From: Dacryopinax spathularia
Taxonomy: Eukaryota; Basidiomycota; Dacrymycetes; Dacrymycetales; Dacrymycetaceae
DNA: 64,000 nt
Assembly (NCBI GenBank): GCA_037974965.1
Contig: JBBPFI010000012.1
Location: 1 to 64,000 of the forward strand
Direction of reading: 5' to 3'
Each line of letters begins with the position of its first letter. The stretch's first letter is position 1. Of this stretch, positions 10,773-22,081 are shown one piece after another. The notes below the pieces were generated by a model, which saw only the letters and a program-made list of their open reading frames with translations, searched no databases and was not told where the DNA came from. Position numbers and translations under genes: made by a program.

Positions 10773-11878
10773 CGGAAAATGTTTGCACACTCAGAAAATA
10801 GGCAAACCACGGTTATTGGACAATGGGAAATATAGCAAGAGTGCGTCCTACATATATTCATTTTGGTACGCCTAATGGGCAATCCACAGTTCCGCCGTAC
10901 ATCTACTTCAGCAGCGGAGATTGCCTCCGCTCAGGAGTCCTTACCGCTGCTCAAATCGAATGGTTGAGCAAAATTTTTTTGTCCAAGGTAGAAGGACGGA
11001 GTGCCGCGGTGTGAAGCTGTGAGAGGGAAATAGGCGCAAGTCTCTGAGGTTTGCTTTATCATGGATGTATGCAATAGATGAACTGTAAAATTGCTTGCTA
11101 TTCTTGTTGGCAGGGAGCGCAGCAGTCCAAAATTAAAGGCCTGTGCGAGCCGGTGGACCGCTATGTAGGACGCGCCCATCCTCCATAGAGTCGACTTCTG
11201 CATATAGAAGACCCTATGTCTCCAATACTGCTATGAAGGGCCTGAGAAGTCTATGGGCGCTTTTCGAGCTACACAGCCACTGTAGGGCTCGGTAGGGGGC
11301 ACAGCATTTACCGAAGAACCTCGTGACTGTTCAAGGCCAGAGCAAGCACAGAAGAGCGCGCTCGTGACTTGGGAGTATCTTGCAAATGTGAAGGTGACAG
11401 TCTTCAATGGGTAGGATGCAAGTTCTTTCTCCTACCCATTGCCCTTAGGTTGAAGTGCTGACTGTTACCGACGGCGGGATCTGAGTGACTGATCCGGGAA
11501 TTGTGGATTGGGCGTGCTTGACGTTTATCGTTCGTCATCGCGTGAGCCGCGAGTGATGGACGCCACCGCATCGGCTGCTGCCATAATACACATCGACCCA
11601 AAGTCCCTTATATCGTCCATCGTCCATACACCGTCCTCGTCGCCGGACAACCCTCACCTTCCAACAGCTCAACTCCCGACGACGACCTCGGCGTCCCAAA
11701 TCGATATCCCGCAACGTTCCCGGCGGATAACAGTTGCTCAGCTTTCATCACGTCGGCTTTCTCCTCTGACGACCCTGAAAGCACAGCTTGGACATCAATC
11801 GACTATAAGGAGCCACGGGTCGGCCTCGTGCCAGCCAACGACGATACTCTCACCTCAACGCCCTCTTCACGACCAACA
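10773..11878. other. intergenic region upstream of the RING gene
   Basis: No gene supported after about 11014. Bases 11500-11878 are Ser/Thr/Pro-rich in one plus frame and run up to the RING-gene start. They are more likely its 5' leader than coding. An in-frame ATG at 11828 could extend that protein by 17 residues. Confidence 0.45.
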
Positions 11879-13039
11879 ATGAGCGCCCCAAACTCGGGGT
11901 TGTGGTTCTGCCACGAGTGTCAGTCAGAGATGCATGTGGAGATGCATCCAGATCCAATATGCTCAGTGTGCCATTCATCCTTTGTCGAACAGGTCGGTCT
12001 CCATTGGCGCTCGTTGCGACAGTGCTGACTTCGCCTTGATGCAGCTCGACCCTGCGTCGCAAGACGACCCACGACACTTTACGCAAGACGATGGACCTCC
12101 ATTCATACCAGACGACGATCAGCCGGCGTTACCAAACTTGTTCAATCTCCTATTTGGCCATCTAGGGGGCCCACCGGGAGGGGCGCGCAGTCCTGGTGGG
12201 GCGGCAGGTGGACAGAATGGGTTCAACAGGGAGTTCGAGTTCAGGCTTGGACCCGGCACTATGAGGTTGAATGTGGGAGCAGGGAGATTAGGGGCTCCTG
12301 GGCCTGGAGAGTAAGCTCGATCCTACTTTAAGTTGTGTCCTCCGCTCATCGGCACTAGTTTGCTGTTCCCTCTCCCTCCGTCTTCTCCTCTACGACCTCG
12401 CTCGCCGTCATCCAACAACCCCCACATGCCTTCCCCGACAGCTATATCCGATACTTTCCAACAATATATCCTTGCTCTCCTGAATGGTCACGATTCTCCG
12501 TTAGCACAAGGCATGGCCACCGGCCGGATGGGCGATTACGTGTTCACGCAAGAAGCGCTTGATGCGCTGATGACTCAGCTGATGGAGGGTAGCGGCCAGC
12601 ATGCAACAAGACCTGCGAGTCAAGAAGTTAGGGACGCCTTGCCGAGGCACACAGTTTCTGCTGGGAGTGAGCTGAGGACGAGGGATTGCGCCGTATGCAA
12701 AGATGGGTTTGAGGTGGGGCAGAAGACGGTGGCATTACCTTGCACGCATTCGTTCCATGACGAGTACGTTTAGGAGAAAAGCTTCATACCTGCATGGTAT
12801 CTAACGTCCGACGCAGATGCATCCTGCCCTGGTTGGAGCTGAATGGGACATGTCCAGTGTGCCGGACACCGGTGGGTGGCGAAGAGACGGAAGGTCCGCC
12901 GCAGCCACCTCCTCGTCCGGGGACAGGCGGTAACGGGCGATCGCCGCAATCGCCTCGATCGCCCCGCTCCCCGCGTCCACCCGGACAAAGTTCTGGAGCG
13001 ACTATGCCTGGAGGGTTGTCGGGAGACTATTGGTCCTAG
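11879..13039 (+). CDS. RING-H2 E3 ubiquitin ligase, RNF126/RNF115-like
   Basis: Four exons (11879-11992, 12045-12310, 12359-12763, 12817-13039) join in phase to a 335-residue protein. The N-terminus holds a zinc-ribbon motif (FCHECQSEMHVEM then PICSVCHSSFVE), as in the RNF126/RNF115 family, where it binds ubiquitin or client adaptors. An acidic, Gly-rich middle follows. The C-terminal RING-H2 reads CAVCKDGFEVG, LPCTHSFHDECI, then CPVCRTPVGG; the last intron splits the Glu codon just before its sixth ligand. A Pro/Ser/Arg-rich tail ends the protein. Expected role: transfer of ubiquitin from an E2 to cytosolic clients. A start at 11828 is possible. The 3' end faces the next gene. Confidence 0.88.
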
Positions 13040-13331
13040 TACACTGCGGCATGTATCAATAACATAGATTCCCGCTCGGAGTTTGTACTACCAGTGTTTG
13101 TATCCATCACCCGTCACGCGCATTAATACTATCATTCCATCATGACACCCCAGAGATCGCTGAACATGCTGCCTTTAAAGCAGAAGAACAAGCAGGAAGG
13201 CGAGGCCGCTCAGAAGTGGAATACTTGGCCGAAGCAATGTACCACTCGAAGTTCCGCCCTGGCTTGCCGTTCCTACGGTGGTTGTGCTGAACTTTTTTCA
13301 GTGAACTGTCAGCAAGTATGGGACAACAAAC

Positions 13332-15047
13332 TCACGTGAATCCCGCCAGGGTCAGACCTGTTCCTCCCCCTTCATTTTGTGCGGCAGTCGCTGGTGCGAC
13401 GATTTTTATATGCATAACATGGGTCCGATTGGCCAAGCCTGTCGCTGAGAAACCGACTTGGCAACTTGGTGAACTTCCGGGCAATACCTGCTGCTGAGCA
13501 GCGAACATCTGGTAGCCGTCGTAGGTTTGAGGCTCCAGATCGTCGACCCAAGCAGTATATACGCCGCTGTTGTTACGCGGTACAACTTGTGCGAACACAG
13601 CCGTTCCTTGGGAGGGTTTAGTATGTGTTACCGTTGCAAGCGGAAGTCGCCTTACCAACGAACGAATAGCTGACCGTAGCGCCAAGGTCATTACTAGAGC
13701 GGGTTTGCTGAGGCGTAACCGTGCTCGGGCATTGCAGATTCGTGGGGACGTTCTGATTGTTCAGATTAGGCGCCAGGGGTGTTGCACCTCCTTCTCCAGC
13801 GCTGGAACCAACCCCACTATTATCGGGAGTGTTTTGAACCCAGTTGCCTGCGCTGTAAGTCACGTTGGTGGAGGTCGCTGGCACCGTCGCATTTGATACA
13901 GGAACGCCAGCAGGAATAGAGGCGGATGGTTTCTCCTCTAGTGTGAGGAGATTAGTAGGCCGCCGTAGGCAGGAAGACGTGCACATACGGGACGCGGTTG
14001 AAGTTCCACTGAACAGGGCATTCAATGTTACAGAACCGGCGGTTACTGTCATCGTCGAGGCCCCTGATGTTACAAGGGAGAGGAACGGCACGATCGTTGG
14101 AGCATTTGTTCCAGCCGGCACGGTCAACGTCGTTCGAACCGTGATATTCCCTATCGAGGTGCCGGAGGTGAAGGCAGAAACAACAGCGGTCTCGACGGAT
14201 TCTGATTACGACGGGTCAGCCTGGTTCTCTGAGAAAGGGAGGAAGGAAGGGCAGAAGTGAGGGAGTGAAGAAGACACGTTGGGTGTGGCCGAGCAGCTCG
14301 GCGGGACCCAATTATGGATCTCACTTCTCTGAAGATTATGGGTTGACGAGACCCGGGGGACGAGTCAGGTCTGGAAGCAGACCATTCCACAGACTGTCCC
14401 GCCGACGTACCCAAGCTGGTCTCGGAGGACAGGGATGTCCCAGAGCTGGGTGCTACCGCAAAGGGCGTGTATGTTGCCGTTCCAGACGTTGTGCCGAATC
14501 CGGTAGTTGGCGAAGCGAGAGATGGCGAAATTGACTCTGAGGTAGAAGTCGTTACCACGCTTGCCGAAGAAGATGCGGTAGAAGTCAGAGCAGATGAGGA
14601 CGATACGGAAACTGATCATGATAAACAGGCGAAGGCAAAGACAACAACAAAGGTGAAATGGGGACTCTTCTTACCCAATAACGTGGAAGGGCCTCCAGCG
14701 GTAGAAGCGCCCGAGCTTGTTTCCGGCGATGGAGCCACCGCAGAAGTGGACGCAAGAGCGGACGTGGCCTCCATGGACGTGAAAGACGATGGTGAGGAGA
14801 CAGCAGCGGACGAAGAAGAGGTGGAGAACATTGTGGTCTCAAGAGTTGGCGTACTTGTCGAGGTCGCCAGTGTTGGAGTGACCAACAGCGAACTTGAAGG
14901 GGCGGCTGTTTCTGAGCCGCTACTAGTAGCTTGTCGACCCAGGAGCTTCCCAACTGCTCTCAGTGCCGGATCACCCGGCAGAGCAAGCCCTACATCGCAG
15001 CAGACCAGGAGTAGCAAAGGCAACAGAGAACCACGCAGGTAGGGCAT
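13332..15047 (-). CDS. secreted Ser/Thr-rich protein with C-terminal beta-sandwich domain
   Basis: Five proposed exons (15047-14675, 14611-14325, 14190-13989, 13937-13656, 13606-13332) give about 472 residues. A signal peptide is clear (LRGSLLPLLLLVCCDVGLA). A long Ser/Thr/Ala-rich region follows, probably O-glycosylated. The end resembles the galactose-binding-like module common in basidiomycete surface proteins (NVTYSAGNWVQ, GATVSYSFVG, SGVYTAWVDDLEPQTYDGY, GLANRTHVMHI). In that family the module is usually N-terminal, before a transmembrane segment. Here it is C-terminal and no membrane span is seen. The acceptor at 14191 (gtcgag) is weak and the 134-nt intron it closes is the least secure part. 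Two adjacent genes are the alternative. Confidence 0.6.
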
Positions 15048-15683
15048 AGCTGAGCAGCGTGCAGCGTCCGTTAACCTTGCGAGCCCAAGCGCGGATATTT
15101 ATGGCGTACGCTCTTCTGTCCTCCAAGTACGGCGGTCATGAGGGCACGGGATGCGCTGATAGCCAAGCGTGTAGGCCACAGCATCGAGCTAGCAACATGC
15201 TTGTCAGGGCTCCGGGAAGAGGCAACTAAGACAATCCGCAAGATCAGAGGTGGCCGCCAAGATGATAACTTGCCCGTCGAACCCTGACCAGCTGTGAGCC
15301 AAAACAGACTAACCTCCTTCCACCTGTCACGGAAAGACTCGCATTTCAGGGGACCCAAGTTGATGCGACACAGGCTTTTCGCTCGGGAAACGCCGCCTGA
15401 ATCAAGCACTCGTTGATCAACAAATGCTTCTCGCATCACTACATATATCGCCTTGCACATCAACTTGGAGCTTCGCTGCCGCTGGCAAGGACGAAGCGAT
15501 GTCAGAGCCACTGGCTGTGCCGTCTGGCGTGATTTTTGACAGGTAATGCAAGTATATTACGAGATCACGGCGCTGTACAAGACGCGGTAGGATATAGTTC
15601 GTACAATGTGTCATAAGGCGATGGTCGTGAGGGGAGGTCGAGAGCGTTATCAAGGCTTCATTGGAAGGCCTTTGCGATATTCT
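15048..15683. other. intergenic, promoter of the secreted protein
   Basis: Between the start of the minus-strand secreted protein (15047) and the stop of the MARVEL-like gene (15684). No coding sequence or RNA gene is seen. Confidence 0.4.
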
Positions 15684-16404
15684 TTACGCATAGATGAGCT
15701 GTCCACCCCAGCCGTCGCCGCGCATTACAGCACGACGGCCGCTGATGATGACCATAACGAGGGCAAACGTGACAAGGATACTGTGAGCAATGTCAGCAGG
15801 CGGAACCTTCACCCCAAGCGCGGCCACGTACAATTCGATCCACGCAAATGCCTCTTCAGCGACGAGATGGTTGCAGAAGGGCAAGTAGTAGTTGATGTGG
15901 GAGCACACCACCCCGCCACCAAGGCCAGCGGTGATACTCGCAGCGCACGCGGTCCACAGAATCCAGGTGATGAAAAGCCAAACTCTGCACGACGGTCAGA
16001 AGTGGGGGGATGTCTCTGACAAGACTCACGCACCCATGGGACGTTACGGAAGTAAGAATGGACCCGGTCGAGGCTGAATGTAGGAAGAGAACCATGTAGA
16101 TAATGCCAAAGAAGACAGTCCACCAGGAGGTGAAGCTGACGACAGGTCAACTCGGTCATCAGGGTGAAACTGGACAAAACATACACAGTCAACCCAGTGC
16201 GGTCACGGATTGAGGTACTTGGGTAAGTGCCATGGTGCTCGTACTGGACCAATAGCCAGGTGGAGAGAGCACCTTCGATGATGGCAAAGGCGACGATGAG
16301 GCCAGCGACAACTGAGGGCCAAGGTGAGTATATGCGCATACAGGCTGGAACGTTTCAAACTAACTTGGGTGGCCCCTGCGGACGTGCCTATCGTATGCGG
16401 ACAT
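15684..16404 (-). CDS. MARVEL-like tetraspan membrane protein
   Basis: Five exons (16404-16365, 16311-16185, 16135-16034, 15984-15832, 15780-15684) join in phase to 172 residues. Four hydrophobic spans are seen: VAGLIVAFAIIEGALSTWL, a short span with WWTVFFGIIYMVLFLHSA, VWLFITWILWTACAASITAG, and ILVTFALVMVIISGRRA. The motif SIRDR after span 1, the AFAW sequence before span 4 and the end GDGWGGQLI are typical of a family of small basidiomycete MARVEL/Nce102-like plasma-membrane proteins of unknown exact role. The first intron (16312-16364) contains the palindromic motif tatatgcgcata. Confidence 0.85.
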
Positions 16405-17148
16405 GATTCAAATAGTGTTGTGAAGTTATGGACTTGGCCGGTAGTGTAGAGTTGATTAGATGGCGGACTAGTAGGACGACGTTGAGTAGAGTGTTGTCGA
16501 CCGAGTGTTTATTGTCGTTGTCTGAGCTGAGGCTTTGTGTTGTGGGGCGTGAGAGAGAAGGGGACTGTATGCGCTCGATCCCTATAAGACGGTTTGACGG
16601 GGCGAGTCGGGGGACGCCGATGGGGTTTCGCGCAGGGGAAAAGGCCATCGACCCCTACGAAGGAGGCGTGACGTCAAGCCGCCTGATGACGCGCTTCATT
16701 CCCCCGTTTTCGCTTCCGTTCATCGTCTCGCAAACACGAACCGCAGCTCCCGCAGATCCGCGTCCTTCTGCGCGCTTCGTCTGTGTGCAGGGACAACTAC
16801 CGAATGTCTTTGTCTCACACCATCATTGTTTACACTCGCCGACTTGACAATGAAACAATGTCGGACAGTCGGCTTGTCTTCCATCGATCATCTTGCTGAT
16901 AGGCCTTCTTCTCATGCTTCTTACTGTCTTGCATTCACGTGTGCCGCAATGGTGTTCGAGACGACAAATGCTGAGACTAGGTGCTTGCACGATGCATAAT
17001 GTGTGCTGTTCCAGCTCGATCGTCTCACGTCTCTGTGCAGGGAAGACGATGGGCAGGCTAGCATGGACTGCAACTGCTCCTGTCCCCTCTTCCTTGCGCT
17101 ACCTATCCCCGTCTTCAACACCCGCAACATCACCGGCCGTCGTCCACC
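16405..17148. promoter_or_regulatory. divergent intergenic region
   Basis: 744 bases between the divergently transcribed MARVEL-like gene and the Kre9/Knh1-like gene. It presumably holds both promoters. A pyrimidine-rich tract precedes the plus-strand start (17095-17148). I see no unambiguous TATA box. Confidence 0.4.
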
Positions 17149-17945
17149 ATGAACGCCTTCGTTATCTTCGGCGTCTTCTTGCTGTCGTCTACTTCTGTCT
17201 TGGCTAATATTCAAACTGTCTCGCCATCGGCAAATAAGCAGCTCGTTTCCTGCACAATAGAAACGCTCGTGTGGACGGATGACGGATCTATCCCATCACT
17301 GGAACAGATAGGGATGGTCGACGTCAACCTCATGCAGGGCGGCTCCGTAAGTAGTCAGAGGGTTGTCGAGCGCGCAGACTCATACCATGTTGTGCAGACC
17401 GTCCAGACGCTTGCGACTCTGGACGCGCTCATGTTGTCTGCGGCTGTACTCCTGCCCTGTGATCTACCGTCGGCGTCAGACTAGTATGTGCTCTCCTACT
17501 GTTCATCCTGATCCATCGCTGACCACGCTGGAACAGTCGTATGGAATACTCCCCTCACTCTTCCGAGATCACGGTGCGTGCTGAGGTAGGGGTGTACCGC
17601 CGAGTTACCGCCAACGATGGGTTACCCACCTCGCTCCCGATGTCGACTACCTCCCACCACGGGCACAAATCAAAGAGCGCTACCGTATCCAGCAGCTCAA
17701 CCTCCACGTCAGGCAACGTCGATCGGGACTTCGATCTCTTGACGCCAGAAGCTCCCATGGTCTGGACGACCTCGACATCAACCTCCTCGACGCCCGCGAC
17801 CACATATATGACGCCGCGACCGACCCTCGATCCTCCCACCCAGGCATACATGGCGAACCGCGCTGTTCCTTCGCGCGAGGTCGGCGTTCACCCGGGTCTG
17901 ATCATCATGTGGGTGGGAGTGATGTGCAGCATGTTGATGCTTTAG
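17149..17945 (+). CDS. Kre9/Knh1-family GPI-anchored cell-wall protein
   Basis: Three exons (17149-17346, 17398-17483, 17537-17945) join in phase to about 230 residues. A signal peptide (FVIFGVFLLSSTSVLA) precedes a Kre9/Knh1-type beta domain: VWTDDGSIPSLEQIGMVDVNL, then TVQTLATLD and YRMEYSPHSSEIT. A Ser/Thr/Pro-rich stalk follows, and the chain ends in a hydrophobic tail (PGLIIMWVGVMCSMLML) that fits a GPI-anchor signal. Homologues are linked to beta-1,6-glucan and cell-wall organisation. The stretch around 17577-17680 carries a possible donor (gtgcgtgctgag), so one more intron cannot be excluded. The 3' UTR holds the perfect palindrome gcgcatatatgcgc at 18003-18016. Confidence 0.75.
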
Positions 17946-18171
17946 ATTCTTCGGTCAGCGTTCCCATAGACTTCCATTTCGTGCCTTCATTCGTTTCTTT
18001 GCGCGCATATATGCGCCTTGTAGCCTTAGTGTAGCAGTAGCCATACCCACATTCACATACCTAATAGACAGTAGCACAAAAGCAGTAGATTTTCTGTCAT
18101 TTGTCGCAGACAAAAGTGCATTACAACCCCAGGCCCTAAAGTACAGTGCAACGCGCCTGACAACAACCGAC

Positions 18172-19148
18172 TCACTTCCTCGCGAAAGTAACCTTCATCT
18201 TCGACTCGCCATCCAGCCTGTAGTTGTGCAGCGCCTCCTTGGCCACAGTAGCGGCGTTCTCGTCCACATATTCGACGAAAGCGATATCCTTCTTTGTCGG
18301 CACAAGACGCACTTCGTGCAGACCAGGGTATTGCGAGAAGAGCTGCTGGAGCTGTTGGAGGGTTGTGGAGTCGGGGAGAATTTGCAGGAAGAGGATCTTG
18401 TTCGGTGGGAGATATTCGTCTGGCATTTGTACGATCCTCCGGCCCGCGGTAGGTGCTGCGCCTTCGCCAGACGCTGCCTTAAGTCTTGCTTGTGCCTTCC
18501 TCCGATGCGGATTATCAACGCGGGCACGCTCTGAGACACGGTCAATGACGGCTCTCAATCGGTCCTGAGGGACAAACTCACTTTTCCTAGCCAACCTCTC
18601 CGTTTTGTGCTGCTCCATGTGGTCCGCGTCCAGTTTCTTCACAACGGCGTCACTTCGTGTTTTGGCGAAGGACAGTTTCTGCAACAAGATCAGTGGGCTG
18701 AAGTTCTCGGATGGGCAAAAGCACGCACGATAGGCTTCCCATATAGCGGGAATTTATCCGCCTCCTTCACTGCCTTGGCTGCCTCCTCAGCGTTTGCGAA
18801 GCTAACGAAAGCCTGCCCGCGCATCCGTAGGTTGTGATGCGCAACGACATCCAGTACCTCCCCGAAGTTCTTGAAGAGATTCGTCAATGTTTGCTTCAGG
18901 GCTGCATATCGCGTAAGCTTCGACATGTCAGACAAGCGTATGAACGTACTATTTAGCGGAACGCTCTCGTTCAAATTCTGGACGTAGACAGTCTCGTTTG
19001 CAGGTTCTGATGGTGCAGCCGGAGCCCCGTTCGTGGGCGCTCCATTTGGTGGTGCACCATTGACTGTCGGCAAGCTAGCTGATCCATTTGCCAGTTGAGG
19101 CGAGGCCATTGCCGCTGATGGCGGAACGTCGACATCCATAGCGCTCAT
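18172..19148 (-). CDS. U1A/U2B''-like snRNP protein with two RRMs
   Basis: Exon 1 is 19148-18729 and the last exon starts at 18678 (intron 18679-18728). An Ala/Pro-rich N-terminus leads to RRM1 (ETVYVQNLNESVPLN, FGEVLDVVAHHNLRMRGQAFVSF, KLSFAKTRSD). A charged linker follows, and then RRM2 (NKILFLQILPDSTTLQQLQQLF, HEVRLVPTKKDIAFVEYVD, MKVTFARK at the end). This is the U1A/U2B''/SNF layout, and the protein should bind U1 or U2 snRNA stem-loops in the nucleus. A 51-nt segment, 18581-18531, has perfect intron ends (gtgagt...ctcag) and no in-frame stop. The product is 291 residues if it is spliced and 308 if kept. RRM1 also has about ten extra residues (STFIRLSDMS) after its RNP2 motif. Confidence 0.88.
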
Positions 19149-19455
19149 TGTGACTAGGCAGGAGGAGGGGAGGAGGAGACCACTGCAAGCGTTGAGTGGC
19201 GTGAAACTTGGCAAGTCCCTGAAGGGGACGTCGGCGATAGTAGGCGGACGCCCAACGCCGAGAGTGAGCGGGACAATGTTAAGGGCGAACGATCAGCCGT
19301 AACCCAAACGATGTGTTCACGCTTACGGTCAACCAATGCTGGTCATTGACCCCATTTAAGTAATGTGGAGAGGGAGGTTACTATCCCTGCCCTCTTTGTT
19401 GATTACCCTCCCATTGTAACCCTGCATTGAGCCTTAAGGTCATCAGAGAGTAAAG
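19149..19455. promoter_or_regulatory. divergent promoter region
   Basis: 307 bases between the divergent U1A-like and SDR genes. It must contain both promoters. No TATA-like box is obvious. Confidence 0.45.
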
Positions 19456-20454
19456 ATGACAGCCCTGAATATCACCGATGAGGATCTGGCAAAGCTGAAG
19501 GGGAAGGTCACCATCCTGACTGGTACGCTGATGTATCGCTGCAGATTTGCTGTAATCGCTCACAGGCATGCAACAGGTGGTTCTGCTGGCATTGGCCTTG
19601 CGACAGCCCTGCTTTTCGCTAAACATGGTGCTATTCTGTACATCGGCGACATCCGTCCTCCTCCCTCCGATGCAGCCTTGCCCAACGCGACGTTTGTGAA
19701 GACGGACGTGACAAAGTGGGACGACCTGCTCGGGCTGTTCCAGAAAGCGCATGACGATCAGGGCAGGATCGACATCGTCCTCGCCAATGCGGGAGTGGGC
19801 GAGATCGAGGACATGTTCGCGGACAAGTTCGACGAGAACGGGAAGCTTCAGCGGCCGAAGTATACCGTTCTGGCTATCAACTTGATGGGTGTGGTGGACT
19901 GCGTTAAGCTTGCTACGCACTTCATGAAGAAGCAGAAGGAGGGTGGGAGCATCGTCATGACTGGTAGCACGGCCAGCTATCTCGGCGAGCCGCTGCCGCA
20001 GTACACGACGGCGAAGCACGGGGTGCGCTCGTTCCTTCTACCTGTCATAACTCAAGCTGACGGGCTCTAGCTTCTTGGCCTCATGCGTGCGACGAAGAAG
20101 GCGATGGCCAAGAACAACATCACGCTGAACCTCGTGACACCCTGGATGACCGAATCCAACCTGATGTTCGACTCCCTCCGGCAAGCGCTGATCAAGCACA
20201 ACATACCTATTAACGACCCAACCTCCATCGGCAAAGCGCTCGCATACAGCGCTGTAGCCGGCAAAGACTGGACTGGGAGGACGATCTATGTTGCCGACAA
20301 TACGTTCACGGAGATTGAGCAGGCGATACAGAAGCTTGAGCCGCAGTGGCTCGGTGAGAAGAATGCCAGGGAGTTCAGGGAGGCGGAGAAGGTTGATTAT
20401 TTCGGCGAGGATGATCAGCCTCAGCCGAGCAGCTGGCCTAGCGGCAGCTCTTAG
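19456..20454 (+). CDS. short-chain dehydrogenase/reductase (classical SDR)
   Basis: Three exons (19456-19522, 19577-20022, 20071-20454) give 298 residues. The cofactor motif TGGSAGIG spans the first intron. NAG (VLANAGVGE), the catalytic Ser region (SIVMTGSTASYLGE) and YTTAK are all present, so the enzyme should be active. An acidic residue follows beta-2 (YIGDIRPP), which favours NAD(H). The substrate is unknown. Fungal homologues are often annotated as 15-hydroxyprostaglandin dehydrogenase-like. The C-terminus is Pro/Ser-rich. The gene converges on the S-formylglutathione hydrolase gene, with stops 151 bases apart. Confidence 0.9.
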
Positions 20455-20605
20455 GTTGTCCTACTCGTATTTTGCTAGCAAAGTAATGACGATATGTAAG
20501 CACGCTGCGTGACATGATGGCAGACCTAACTCGCGGACGGTCTGAGCAAAAATAGGGATACATGGTCTTCATTTTAATTTTGACTTTCTTTCCTATTACA
20601 TCCGC

Positions 20606-21641
20606 CTATTCTGGCTTCCCGGGCTCGAGAGCGTTCAGGAATTTCGCGTGGACTGCAATGGGGTTAACAAGGCGAAGAGGAGATAGAGCGGACAGGACTC
20701 ACAGGCAACGTGCTCCGCAGCAAAGGTCATGATGAAGTAGTAACTGTGGTCATACCCATCCCGCTCAGTGCCGACGACCTTTCCCTCCAAGCCAAGCTCC
20801 TTAACAACCTTGAGGAAGTTCTCCGGCAGCAGCTGACCTTGTTTGTAGAAGTCGTCCGCGTTACCCCAGTCGAACCGAATGTTCAGCTCACGGCCCTTGG
20901 CGTGCCTCAGAAGCTCCGTCGCATCCCACTGCTTGCCCTCCTCGACGCCTCCCTTCAGGTACCCAGAGAACGCCTTAGTGCCCCACTGGCAGTTCGTCGG
21001 GTTCGTAATAGGCGCGAAAGCAGACGCGCTGGCATAGTACTCCTTGCTCTTGAGATAGATCGTAAGCGCACCATGTCCACCCATCGAATGACCCATAATG
21101 CTCTGCCTCGTCAAGTCGAGCGGCAAGCCAGTCTTGCGCAACAGCCCGGGCAGCTCCTGGGTGATATAGGTGAACCCACGGTAGTGCGAGCTGTACTTCT
21201 CGTTCGTGGCGTCGAGGTAGAAGCCGGCGCCGGTCCCGAAGTCCCAGTCTTTGTCTTCACCTTCGATGCCGGCTCCGCGTGGAGAAGTATCGGGAAAGAC
21301 GAGGGCGATTTTATGCTCTGCGGCGGGGCCCTCGAACATGCCCTTCATGGCACTGCGGAGTGATAATCAGCATCGTAGTTATCCTTCTTCTGCAGTTCCA
21401 CGCACCCAGTGTCCTCATCGCATGTCAACCCAGCAAGGTAGTACAGCACCGGGAACTTGCCCTCTCCCTCGGGAACGAACACGTTGAACTTCGTTTCCAG
21501 CCCATTATATGCTTCGGACTGCGCAGCCCCAAAGTCAGCTAGCGATTCTAGCAGTGTATCTTGCGCCCTCACCTTTGCGGAGAACTTGATGAGCTGACCG
21601 CCAAAGCACTTGTTGCTCTTGACCTTCTGGACTCCGGACAT
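20606..21641 (-). CDS. S-formylglutathione hydrolase (esterase D family)
   Basis: Three exons (21641-21406, 21352-20703, 20652-20606) join in phase to 310 residues, close to the usual 280-300. The family signature runs through LAGLTCDEDTGA, FPDTSPRGAGIEGE, WDFGTGAGFYLDAT and the nucleophile elbow GHSMGGHGA. The Asp and His of the triad fit the regions around DWGNADDFY and GYDHSYYF. The enzyme hydrolyses S-formylglutathione to formate and glutathione, the second step of glutathione-dependent formaldehyde removal in the cytosol. A last coding exon of 47 nt supplies HAKFLNALEPGKPE. No glutathione-dependent formaldehyde dehydrogenase lies nearby. Confidence 0.95.
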
Positions 21642-22081
21642 GGTTGCTGTCTGGGTGGGGTATGTACAGGTTACGATGGACAGAGGGGAGATAGCGGAGA
21701 GTACAAGCAAGCAGCAGTAGGACAGCAAACAGTCCGAGGAGATGATATTGGTGTCCGAGGAGTCGATGATATGCACTAGTAAGAGGAAGATGCCTCCACC
21801 GAATGTATTGTCAGTCCGGCTAAGCGTAATTGCGGGAATGGGTCGATGACGACGTGGGCCCTGAAGAGCTCGCAGTCGATTTCCACTCAATCGAGGACCA
21901 GCTGGGCGCTAAAAGCTGTCTTTGTCACATACATACCAAGGCGTGAAAGCTCAGGATGGCTAACGTTATGGACCAGAATAGAGATCAACATTGATAGAAG
22001 AACAACATAACGAAACCATCTTGCCATTCAACCCGCACTAGGTTTGACCGACAGAGCATCCGGCCGTTCCCCAAACAAACG
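21642..22081. promoter_or_regulatory. promoter region of the S-formylglutathione hydrolase gene
   Basis: 440 bases upstream of the minus-strand hydrolase and downstream of the reductase stop. No gene seen. Confidence 0.4.
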
